A stretch of 64,000 nt of DNA from Pelagomonas calceolata (taxonomy: Eukaryota; Sar; Pelagophyceae; Pelagomonadales; Pelagomonadaceae), in NCBI GenBank assembly GCA_918797485.1, contig CAKKNE010000004.1, forward strand, positions 1,674,001-1,738,000, read 5' to 3'. Shown here one piece after another: positions 29,201 through 41,200 of the stretch. The position numbers and the translations under genes were made by a program. The first letter of the stretch is position 1, and the number at the start of each line of letters is the position of its first letter. A model generated the notes under the pieces. That model did no database searches. It saw only the letters and a list, made by a program, of their open reading frames with translations, and had not been told where the DNA came from.

Positions 29201-32200
29201 GGCGCCGGTCGCGCCCGCATTTGCGCTCGAGATGCGGATCGCGCCGCCGCTCGCCGCGGTGCCCTCGCCGGTCCTGGCCAGGACCGACCCTCCGCTCGTC
29301 GCCGCGCTCCCGCCGGAGGCCAGCTGCGTCGACCCGCCGCCCCCGCTCGTCCCGCTCCCGACGCTCACCGTCGCCGCTCCGCCGCGGCCGGCGGTGCCCG
29401 ATCCCGAGCCCAGCAGCACCGCGCCAGAGTTGCCGGTCTGCGACGTTCCGGAGCTAAAGACCAGGCGCCCGCTCGACCCGGCGCCTCCGGCGTTCCCGCT
29501 CGCCACGCGCACGGCGCCGCCGCTCGCCGCGCTGCCCTCGCCGCCCGTCGCCGCGCAGGCGCCTCCGGTCGCCGCGGTGCTCGCGCCACCGCGCGCGCAG
29601 ACGGCGCCGCCCGCGCCGCTGGTGCCGCTGCCGACCGCCGCCGAGACCGCGCCGCCCCTCCCGCCGGTCGCGCCGCCAGAGCCAAAGCTCGCGGCCCCGC
29701 TGTTCCCGGACTTGGACGTCCCCGAGGTAAACACCAGGCGCCCGCTGCCTCCGCTCGCGCCGCCTTTCGCGCTCGCCACCTCCACGGCGCCGCTCGACGC
29801 CGCTGTTCCCTCTCCTCCCAGGGCGACTGCGCGTCCTCCGGTCCCCTTTGCCCCGGCCCCGACCGCGTCGCGGCCCGCGACGAGGGCCAGGCCACCTCCG
29901 GCCCCGGACGTCCCGCTGCCAGCGGTCGCAACCGCGCGACCGCCGCTGACCCGCCGTCGCCGTTCGGAGCCCAGGACCGCGCCGCCGCTGTTGCCCGTCG
30001 CGCCGGTGCCCGAGCTGAACGCCAGACGTCCGCTACTACCGCCGCCGCCAGCGTTCGCGCCGCGCGACGCGCACGACGCCGCTGCTCGTCCCGGCTCCGC
30101 GGCCCGAGGCCCACGCCAGCGCCGCCGCCGATCGCTTCCGTGCTGGACCCGGCTTGCAACACAAGGACGCCGCCGGCAGAGAGCTCGTCCGCTCCCGATC
30201 ACGACTCGCACCGCGCCGCCGCGACCCGCGGTCGGCGCGCCCGTCCCGGCGCAAATCCGCCCGCTGTTGCCACCTTTCGAGGACCCCGAGGCGAACCTGA
30301 GCGCGCCGCTGGCGCCGGTCGCGCCCGCATTTGCGCTCGAGATGCGGATCGCGCCGCCGCTCGCCGCGGTGCCCTCGCCGGTCCTGGCCCGGACCGACCC
30401 TCCGCTCGTCGCCGCGCGCCCGCCGGAGGCCAGCTGCGTCGACCCGCCGCCCCCGCTCGTCCCGCTCCCGACGCTCACCGTCGCCGCTCCGCCGCGGCCG
30501 GCGGTGCCCGATCCGAGCCCAGCAGCACCGCGCCAGAGTTGCCGGTCTGCGCGTTCGGAGCTAAAGACCAGGCGCCCGCTCGACCCGGCGCCTCCGGCGT
30601 TCCCGCTCGCCACGCGCACGGCGCCGCCGCTCGCCGCGCTGCCCTCGCCGCCCGTCGCCGCGCAGGCGCCTCCGGTCGCCCGCGGTGCTCGCGCCGCCGC
30701 GCGCGCAGACGGCGCCGCCCGCGCCGCTGGTGCCGCTGCCGACCGCCGCCGAGACCGCGCCGCCCCTCCCGCCGGTCGCGCCGCCAGAGCCAAAGCTCGC
30801 GGCCCCGCTGTTCCCGGACTTGGGCGTCCCCGAGGTAAACACCAGGCGCCCGCTGCCTCCGCTCGCGCCGCCTTTCGCGCTCGTCACCTCCACGGCGCCG
30901 CTCGACGCCGCTGTTCCCTCTCCTCCCAGGGCGACTGCGCGTCCTCCGGTCCCCTTTGCCCGGCCCGACCGCGTCGCGCCCGCCCGCGACGAGGGCCAGG
31001 CCACCTCCGGCCCCGGACGTCCCGCTGCCCGCGGTCGCAACCGCGCGACCGCCGCGGCCCGCCGTCGCCGTTCGGAGCCCAGGACCGCGCCGCCGCTGTT
31101 GCCCGTCGCGCCGGTGCCCGAGCTGAACGCCAGACGTCCGCTACTACCGCCGCCGCCAGCGTTCGCGCGCGCGCACGCGCACGACGCCGCTGCTCGTCCC
31201 GGCTCCGCGGCCCGAGGCCACGCCGCGCCGCCGCCGGTCGCTTCCGTGCTGGACCCGGCTTGCAACACAAGGGACGCCGCCGGCAGAGCTCGTCCGCTCC
31301 CGATCACGACTCGCACCGCGCCGCCGCGACCCGCGGTCGACGCGCCCGTCCCGGCGCAAATCCGCCCGCTGTTGCCACCTTTCGAGGACCCCGAGGCGAA
31401 CCTGAGCGCGCCGCTGGCGCCGGTCGCGCCCGCATTTGCGCTCGAGATGCGGATCGCGCCGCCGCTCGCCGCGGTGCCCTCGCCGATCCTGGCCAGGACC
31501 GACCCTCCGCTCGTCGCCGCGCTCCCGCCGGAGGCCAGCTGCGTCGACCCGCCGCCCCCGCTCGTCCCGCTCCCGACGCTCACCGTCGCCGCTCCGCCGC
31601 GGCCGGCGGTGCCCGATCCCGAGCCCAGCAGCACCGCGCCAGAGTTGCCGGTCTGCGACGTTCCGGAGCTAAAGACCAGGCGCCCGCTCGACCCGGCGCC
31701 TCCGGCGTTCCCGCTCGCCACGCGCACGGCGCCGCCGCTCGCCGCGCCGCCCTCGCCGCCCGTCGCCGCGCAGGCGCCTCCGGTCGCCGCGGTGCTTGCG
31801 CCACCGCGCGCGCAGACGGCGCCGCCCGCGCCGCTGGTGCCGCTGCCGACCGCCGCCGAGACCGCGCCGCCCCTCCCGCCGGTCGCGCGGCCAGAGCCAA
31901 AGCCCGCGGCCCCGCTGTTCCCGGACTTGGACGTTCCCGAGGTAAACACCAGGCGCCCGCTGCCTCCGCTCGCGCCGCCTTTCGCGCTCGTCACCTCCAC
32001 GGCGCCGCTCGACGCCGCTGTTCCCTCTCCTCCCAGGGCGACTGCGCGTCCTCCGGTCCCCTTTGCCCCGGCCCCGACCGCGTCGCGGCCCGCGACGAGG
32101 GCCAGGCCACCTCCGGCCCCGGACGTCCCGCTGCCCGCGGTCGCAACCGCGCGACCGCCGCGGCCCGCCGTCGCCGTTCCGGAGCCCAGGACCGCGCCGC

Positions 32201-35200
32201 CGCTGTTGCCCGTCGCGCCGGTGCCCGAGCTGAACGCCAGACGTCCGCTACTACCGCCGCCGCCAGCGTTCGCGCGCGCGCGACGCGACGACGCCGCTGC
32301 TCGTCCCGGCTCCGCGGCCCGAGGCCACGCCCGCGCCGCCGCCGGTCGCTTCCGTGCTGGACCCGGCTTGCAACACAAGGACGCCGCCGGCGAGCTCGTC
32401 CGCTCCCGATCACGACTCGCACCGCGCCGCGACCCGCGGTCGACGCGCCCGTCCCGGCGCAAATCCGCCCGCTGTTGCCACCCTTCGAGGACCCCGAGGC
32501 GAACCTGAGCGCGCCGCTGGCGCCGGTCGCGCCCGCATTTGCGCTCGAGATGCGGATCGCGCCGCCGCGCTCGCCGCGGTGCCCTCGCCGGTCCTGGCCA
32601 GGACCGACCCTCCGCTCGTCGCCGCGCTCCCGCCGGAGGCCAGCTGCGTCGACCCGCCGCCCCCGCTCGTCCCGCTCCCGACGCTCACCGTCGCCGCTCC
32701 GCCGCGGCCGGCGGTGCCTGATCCGAGCCCAGCAGCACCGCGCCAGAGTTGCCGGTCTGCGACGTTCCGGAGCTGAAGACCAGGCGCCCGCTCGACCCGG
32801 CGCCTCCGGCGTTCCCGCTCGCCACGCGCACGGCGCCGCCGCTCGCCGCGCTGCCCTCGCCGCCCGTCGCCGCGCAGGCGCCTCCGGTCGCCGCGGTGCT
32901 CGCGCCACCGCGCGCGCAGACGGCGCCGCCCGCGCCGCTGGTGCCGCTGCCGACCGCCGCCGAGACCGCGCCGCCCCTCCCGCCGGTCGCGCGGCCAGAG
33001 CCAAAGCTCGCGGCCCCGCTGTTCCCGGACTTGGACGTCCCCGAGGTAAACACCAGGCGCCCGCTGCCTCCGCTCGCGCCGCCTTTCGCGCTCGTCACCT
33101 CCACGGCGCCGCTCGACGCCGCTGTTCCCTCTCCACCCAGGGCGACTGCGCGTCCTCCGGTCCCCTTTGCCCCGGCCCCGACCGCGTCGCGCCCGCGACG
33201 AGGGCCAGGCCACCTCCGGCCCCGGACGTCCCGCTGCCCGCGGTCGCAACCGCGCGACCGCCGCTGACCCGCCGTCGCCGTTCGGAGCCCAGGACCGCGC
33301 CGCCGCTGTTGCCCGTCGCGCCGGTGCCCGAGCTGAACGCCAGACGTCCGCTACTACCGCCGCCGCCAGCGTTCGCGCGCGCGCGCGCACGCGCACGACG
33401 CCGCTGCTCGTCCCGGCTCCGCGGCCCGAGGCCACGCCAGCGCCGCCGCCGATCGCTTCCGTGCTGGACCCGGCTTGCAACACAAGGACGCCGCCGGCGA
33501 GCTCGTCCGCTCCCGATCACGACTCGCACCGCGCCGCGCGACCAGCGGTCGACGCGCCCGTCCCGGCGCAAATCCGCCCGCTGTTGCCACCTTTCGAGGA
33601 CCCCGAGGCAAACCTGAGCGCGCCGCTGGCGCCGGTCGCGCCCGCATTTGCGCTCGAGATGCGGATCGCGCCGCTGCCGCCGCCGCGGTGCCCTCGCCGG
33701 TCCTGGCCAGGACCGACCCTCCGCTCGTCGCCGCGCTCCCGCCGGAGGCCAGCTGCGTCGACCCGCCGCCCCCGCTCGTCCCGCTCCCGACGCTCACCGT
33801 CGCCGCTCCGCCGCGGCCGGCGGTGCCCGATCCCGAGCCCAGCAGCACCGCGCCAGAGTTGCCGGTCTGCGACGTTCGGAGCTGAAGACCAGGCGCCCGC
33901 TCGACCCGGCGCCTCCGGCGTTCCCGCTCGCCACGCGCACGGCGCCGCCGCTCGCCGCGCTGCCCTCGCCGCCCGTCGCCGCGCAGGCGCCTCCGGTCGC
34001 CGCGGTGCTCGCGCCACCGCGCGCGCAGACGGCGCCGCCCGCGCCGCTGGTGCCGCTGCCGACCGCCGCCGAGACCGCGCCGCCCCTCCCGCCGGTCGCG
34101 CCGCCAGAGCCAAAGCTCGCGGCCCCGCTGTTCCCGGACTTTGGCGTCCCGAGGTAAACACCAGGCGCCCGCTGCCTCGCTCGCGCCGCCTTTCGCGCTC
34201 GCCACCTCCACGGCGCCGCTCGACGCCGCTGTTCCCTCTCCTCCCAGGGCGACTGCGCGTCCTCCGGTCCCCTTTGCCCCGGCCCCGACCGCGTCGCGCC
34301 CGCGACGAGGGCCAGGCCACCTCCGGCCCCGGACGTCCCGCTGCCGCGGTCGCAACAGCGCGACCGCCGCGGCCCGCCGTCGCCGTTCGGAGCCCAGGAC
34401 CGCGCCGCCGCTGTTGCCCGTCGCGCCGGTGCCCGAGCTGAACGCCAGACGTCCGCTACTACCGCCGCCGCCAGCGTTCGCGCCGCGCACGCGCACGACG
34501 CCGCTGCTCGTCCCGGCTCCGCGGCCCGAGGCCACGCCCGCGCCGCCGCCGGTCGCTTCCGTGCTGGACCCGGCTTGCAACACAAGGACGCCGCCGGCAG
34601 AGCTCGTCCCGCTCCCGATCACGACTCGCACCGCGCCGCCGCGACCCGCGGTCGACGCGCCCGTCCCGGCGCAAATCCGCCCGCTGTTGCCACCCTTCGA
34701 GGACCCCGAGGCGAACCTGAGCGCGCCGCTGGCGCCGGTCGCGCCCGCATTTGCGCTCGAGATGCGGATCGCGCCGCCGCTCGCCGCGGTGCCCTCGCCG
34801 GTCCTGGCCAGGACCGACCCTCCGCTCGTCGCCGCGCTCCCGCCGGAGGCCAGCTGCGTCGACCCGCCGCCCCCGCTCGTCCCGCTCCCGACGCTCACCG
34901 TCGCCGCTCCGCCGCGGCCGGCGGTGCCTGATCCCGAGCCCAGCAGCACCGCGCCAGAGTTGCCGGTCTGCGACGTTCCGGAGCTGAAGACCAGGCGCCC
35001 GCTCGACCCGGCGCCTCCGGCGTTCCCGCTCGCCACGCGCACGGCGCCGCCGCTCGCCGCGCTGCCCTCGCCGCCCGTCGCCGCGCAGGCGCCTCCGGTC
35101 GCCGCGGTGCTCGCGCCACCCGCGCGCGCAGACGGCGCCGCCCGCGCCTGCTGGTGCCGCTGCCGACCGCCGCCGAGACCGCGCCGCCCCTCCCGCCGGT

Positions 35201-38200
35201 CGCGCCGCCAGAGCCAAAGCTCGCGGCCCCGCTGTTCCCGGACTTGGACGTCCCCGAGGTAAACACCAGGCGCCCGCTGCCTCCGCTCGCGCCGCCTTTC
35301 GCGCTCGCCACCTCCACGGCGCCGCTCGACGCCGCTGTTCCCTCTCCTCCCAGGGCGACTGCGCGTCCTCCGGTCCCCTTTGCCCCGGCCCCGACCGCGT
35401 CGCGGCCCGCGACGAGGGCCAGGCCACCTCCGGCCCCGGACGTCCCGCTGCCCGCGGTCGCAACCGCGCGACCGCCGCGGCCCGCCGTCGCCGTTCCGGA
35501 GCCCAGGACCGCGCCGCCGCTGTTGCCCGTCGCGCCGGTGCCCGAGCTGAACGCCAGACGTCCGCTACTACCGCCGCCGCCAGCGTTCGCGCCGCGCACG
35601 CGCACGACGCCGCTGCTCGTCCCGGCTCCGCGGCCCGAGGCCACGCCCGCGCCGCCGCCGGTCGCTTCCGTGCTGGACCCGGCTTGCAACACAAGGACGC
35701 CGCCGGCAGAGCTCGTCCCGCTCCCGATCACGACTCGCACCGCGCCGCCGCGACCCGCGGTCGACGCGCCCGTCCCGGCGCAAATCCGCCCGCTGTTGCC
35801 ACCTTTCGAGGACCCCGAGGCGAACCTGAGCGCGCCGCTGGCGCCGGTCGCGCCCGCATTTGCGCTCGAGATGCGGATCGCGCCGCCGCTCGCCGCGGTG
35901 CCCTCGCCGGTCCTGGCCAGGACCGACCCTCCGCTCGTCGCCGCGCTCCCGCCGGAGGCCAGCTGCGTCGACCCGCCGCCCCCGCTCGTCCCGCTCCCGA
36001 CGCTCACCGTCGCCGCTCCGCCGCGGCCGGCGGTGCCCGATCCCGAGCCCAGCAGCACCGCGCCAGAGTTGCCGGTCTGCGACGTTCCGGAGCTGAAGAC
36101 CAGGCGCCCGCTCGACCCGGCACCTCCGGCGTTCCCGCTCGCCACGCGCACGGCGCCGCCGCTCGCCGCGCTGCCCTCGCCGCCCGTCGCCGCGCAGGCG
36201 CCTCCGGTCGCCGCGGTGCTCGCGCCACCGCGCGCGCAGACGGCGCCGCCCGCGCCGCTGGTGCCGCTGCCGACCGCCGCCGAGACCGCGCCGCCCCTCC
36301 CGCCGGTCGCGCCGCCAGAGCCAAAGCTCGCGGCCCCGCTGTTCCCGGACTTGGACGTCCCCGAGGTAAACACCAGGCGCCCGCTGCCTCCGCTCGCGCC
36401 GCCTTTCGCGCTCGCCACCTCCACGGCGCCGCTCGACGCCGCTGTTCCCTCTCCTCCCAGGGCGACTGCGCGTCCTCCGGTCCCCTTTGCCCCGGCCCCG
36501 ACCGCGTCGCGCCCGCGACGAGGGCCAGGCCACCTCCGGCCCCGGACGTCCCGCTGCCCGCGGTCGCAACCGCGCGACCGCCCGCTGCCCGCCGTCGCCG
36601 TTCGGAGCCCAGGACCGCGCCGCCGCTGTTGCCCGTCGCGCCGGTGCCCGAGCTGAACGCCAGACGTCCGCTACTACCGCCGCCGCCAGCGTTCGCGCCG
36701 CGCGCGCACGACGCCGCTGCTCGTCCCGGCTCCGCGGCCCGAGGCCACGCCAGCGCCGCCGCCGGTCGCTTCCGTGCTGGACCCGGCTTGCAACACAAGG
36801 ACGCCGCCGGCAGAGCTCGTCCCGCTCCCGATCACGACTCGCACCGCGCCGCCGCGACCCGCGGTCGACGCGCCCGTCCCGGCGCAAATCCGCCCGCTGT
36901 TGCCACCCTTCGAGGACCCCGAGGCGAACCTGAGCGCGCCGCTGGCGCCGGTCGCGCCCGCATTTGCGCTCGAGATGCGGATCGCGCCGCCGCTCGCCGC
37001 GGTGCCCTCGCCGGTCCTGGCCCGGACCGACCCTCCGCTCGGCGCCGCGCTCCCGCCGGAGGCCAGCTGCGTCGACCCGCCGCCCCCGCTCGTCCGCTCC
37101 CGACGCGCACCGTCGCCGCTCCGCCGCGGCCGGCGGTGCCCGATCCCGAGCCCAGCAGCACCGCGCCAGAGTTGCCGGTCTGCGACGTTCCGGAGCTAAA
37201 GACCAGGCGCCCGCTCGACCCGGCGCCTCCGGCGTTCCCGCTCGCCACGCGCACGGCGCCGCCGCTCGCCGCGCTGCCCTCGCCGCCCGTCGCCGCGCAG
37301 GCGCCTCCGGTCGCCGCGGTGCTCGCGCCACCGCGCGCGCAGACGGCGCCGCCCGCGCCGCTGGTGCCGCTGCCGACCGCCGCCGAGACCGCGCCGCCCC
37401 TCCCGCCGGTCGCGCCGCCAGAGCCAAAGCTCGCGGCCCCGCTGTTCCCGGACTTGGACGTCCCCGAGGTAAACACCAGGCGCCCGCTGCCTCCGCTCGC
37501 GCCGCCTTTCGCGCTCGCCACCTCCACGGCGCCGCTCGACGCCGCTGTTCCCTCTCCTCCCAGGGCGACTGCGCGTCCTCCGGTCCCCTTTGCCCCGGCC
37601 CCGACCGCGTCGCGCCCGCGACGAGGGCCAGGCCACCTCCGGCCCCGGACGTCCCGCTGCCCGCGGTCGCAACCCGCGCGACCGCCGCTGACCCGCCGTC
37701 GCCGTTCGGAGCCCAGGACCGCGCCGCCGCTGTTGCCCGTCGCGCCGGTGCCCGAGCTGAACGCCAGACGTCCGCTACTACCGCCGCCGCCCGCGTTCGC
37801 GCCGCGCACGCGCACGACGCCGCTGCTCGTCCCGGCTCCGCGGCCCGAGGCCACGCCAGCGCCGCCGCCGGTCGCTTCCGTGCTGGACCCGGCTTGCAAC
37901 ACAAGGACGCCGCCGGCAGAGCCGTCCCGCTCCCGATCACGACTCGCACCGCGCCGCCGCGACCGCGGTCGGTCGCGCCCGTCCCGGCGCAAATCCGCCC
38001 GCTGTTGCCACCTTTCGAGGACCCCGAGGCGAACCTGAGCGCGCCGCTGGCGCCGGTCGCGCCCGCATTTGCGCTCGAGATGCGGATCGCGCCGCCGCTC
38101 GCCGCGGTGCCCTCGCCGGTCCTGGCCAGGACCGACCCTCCGCTCGTCGCCGCGCTCCCGCCGGAGAATGGCTGCGTCGACCCGCCGCCCCCGCTCGTCC

Positions 38201-41200
38201 CGCTCCCGACGCTCACCGTCGCCGCTCCGCCGCGGCCGGCGGTGCCCGATCCCGAGCCCAGCAGCACCGCGCCAGAGTTGCCGGTCTGCGACGTTCCGGA
38301 GCTGAAGACCAGGCGCCCGCTCGACCCGGCACCTCCGGCGTTCCCGCTCGCCCGCGCGCGCGGCGCCGCCGCTCGCCGCGCTGCCCTCGCCGCCCGTCGC
38401 CGCGCAGGCGCCTCCGGTCGCCGCGGTGCTCGCGCCGCCGCGCGCGCGCAGACGGCGCCGCCCGCGCCGCTGGTGCCGCTGCCGACCGCCGCCCGAGACC
38501 GCGCCGCCCCTCCCGCCGGTCGCGCCGCCAGAGCCAAAGCTCGCGGCCCGCTGTTCCCGGACTTGGGCGTCCCGAGGTAAACACCAGGCGCCCGCTGCCT
38601 CCGCTCGCGCCGCCTTTCGCGCTCGCCACCTCCACGGCGCCGCTCGACGCCGCTGTTCCCTCTCCTCCCAGGGCGACTGCGCGTCCTCCGGTCCCCTTTG
38701 CCCCGGCCCCGACCGCGTCGCGCCCGCGACGAGGGCCAGGCCACCTCCGGCCCCGGACGTCCCGCTGCCCGCGGTCGCAACCGCGCGACCGCCCGCTGAC
38801 CCGCCGTCGCCGTTCGGAGCCCAGGACCGCGCCGCCGCTGTTGCCCGTCGCGCCGGTGCCCGAGCTGAACGCCAGACGTCCGCTACTACCGCCGCCGCCA
38901 GCGTTCGCGCGCGCACGCGCACGACGACGCCGCTGCTCGTCCCGGCTCCGCGGCCCGAGGCCACGCCCGCGCCGCCGCCGGTCGCTTCCGTGCTGGACCC
39001 GGCTTGCAACACAAGGGCGCCGCCCGGCAGAGCTCGTCCCGCTCCCGATCACGACTCGCACCGCGCCGCCGCGACCCGCGGTCGACGCGCCCGTCCCGGC
39101 GCAAATCCGCCCGCTGTTGCCACCCTTCGAGGACCCCCGAGGCGAACCTGAGCGCGCCGCTGGCGCCGGTCGCGCCCGCATTTTGCGCTCGAGATGCGGA
39201 TCGCGCCGCCGCTCGCCGCGGTGCCCTCGCCGGTCCTGGCCAGGACCGACCCTCCGCTCGTCGCCGCGCTCCCGCCGGAGGCCAGCTGCGTCGACCCGCC
39301 GCCCCCGCTCGTCCCGCTCCCGACGCTCACCGTCGCCGCTCCGCCGCGGCCGGCGGTGCCCGATCCGAGCCCAGCAGCACCGCGCCAGAGTTGCCGGTCT
39401 GCGACGTTCGGAGCTGAAGACCAGGCGCCCGCTCGACCCGGCGCCTCCGGCGTTCGCCGCCACGCGCACGGCGCCGCCGCTTCGCCGCGCTGCCCTCGCC
39501 GCCCGTCGCCGCGCAGGCGCCTCCGGTCGCCGCGGTGCTCGCGCCACCGCGCGCGCAGACGGCGCCGCCAGCGCCGCTGGTGCCGCTGCCGACCGCCGCC
39601 GAGACCGCGCCGCCCCTCCCGCCCGGTCGCGCCGCCAGAGCCAAAGCTCGCGGCCCGCTGTTCCCGGACTTGGACGTCCCGAGGTAAACACCAGGCGCCC
39701 GCTGCCTCCGCTCGCGCCGCCTTTCGCGCTCGCCACCTCCACGGCGCCGCTCGACGCCGCTGTTCCCTCTCCTCCCAGGGCGACTGCGCGTCCTCCGGTC
39801 CCCTTTGCCCCGGCCCCGACCGCGTCGCGGCCCGCGACGAGGGCCAGGCCACCTCCGGCCCCGGACGTCCCGCTGCCGCGGTCGCAACCGCGCGACCGCC
39901 GCGCTGGCCCGCCGTCGCCGTTCCGGAGCCCAGGACCGCGCCGCCGCTGTTGCCCGTCGCGCCGGTGCCCGAGCTGAACGCCAGACGTCCGCTACTACCG
40001 CCGCCGCCAGCGTTCGCGCCGCGCACGCGCACGACGCCGCTGCTCGTCCCGGCTCCGCGGCCCGAGGCCACGCCCGCGCCGCCGCCGATCGCTTCCGTGC
40101 TGGACCCGGCTTGCAACACAAGGACGCCGCCGGCAGAGCTCGTCCCGCTCCCGATCACGACTCGCACCGCGCCGCCGCGACCCGCGGTCGACGCGCCCGT
40201 GCCGGCGCAAATCCGCCCGCTGTTGCCACCTTTCGAGGACCCCGAGGCGAACCTGAGCGCGCCGCTGGCGCCGGCCGCGCCCGCATTTGCGCTCGAGATG
40301 CGGATCGCGCCGCCGCTCGCCGCGGTGCCCTCGCCGGTCCTGGCCAGGACCGACCCTCCGCTCGTCGCCGCGCTCCCGCCGGAGGCCAGCTGCGTCGACC
40401 CGCCGCCCCCGCTCGTCCCGCTCCCGACGCTCACCGTCGCCGCTCCGCCGCGGCCGGCGGTGCCCGATCCCGAGCCCAGCAGCACCGCGCCAGAGTTGCC
40501 GGTCTGCGACGTTCCGGAGCTGAAAACCAGGCGCCCGCTCGACCCGGCACCTCCGGCGTTCCCGCTCGCCACGCGCACGGCGCCGCCGCTCGCCGCGCTG
40601 CCCTCGCCGCCCGTCGCCGCGCAGGCGCCTCCGGTCGCCGCGGTGCTCGCGCCGCCGCCGCGCGCGCAGACGGCGCCGCCCGCGCCGCTGTGCCGCTGCC
40701 GACCGCCGCCGAGACCGCGCCGCCCCTCCCGCCGGTCGCGCCGCCAGAGCCAAAGCTCGCGGCCCCGCTGTTCCCGGACTTGGGCGCCCCCGAGGTAAAC
40801 ACCAGGCGCCCGCTGCCTCCGCTCGCGCCGCCTTTCGCGCTCGCCACCTCCACGGCGCCGCTCGACGCCGCTGTTCCCTCTCCTCCCAGGGCGACTGCGC
40901 GTCCTCCGGTCCCCTTTGCCCCGGCCCCGACCGCGTCGCGCCCGCGACGAGGGCCAGGCCACCTCCGGCCCCGGACGTCCGCTGCCGCGGTCGCAACCGC
41001 GCGACCGCCGCTGACCCGCCGTCGCCGTTCGGAGCCCAGGACCGCGCCGCCGCTGTTGCCCGTCGCGCCGGTGCCCGAGCTGAACGCCAGACGTCCGCTA
41101 CTACCGCCGCCGCCAGCGTTCGCGCCGCGCACGCGCACGACGCCGCTGCTCGTCCCGGCTCCGCGGCCCGAGGCCACGCCAGCGCCGCCGGCCGCCGGTC

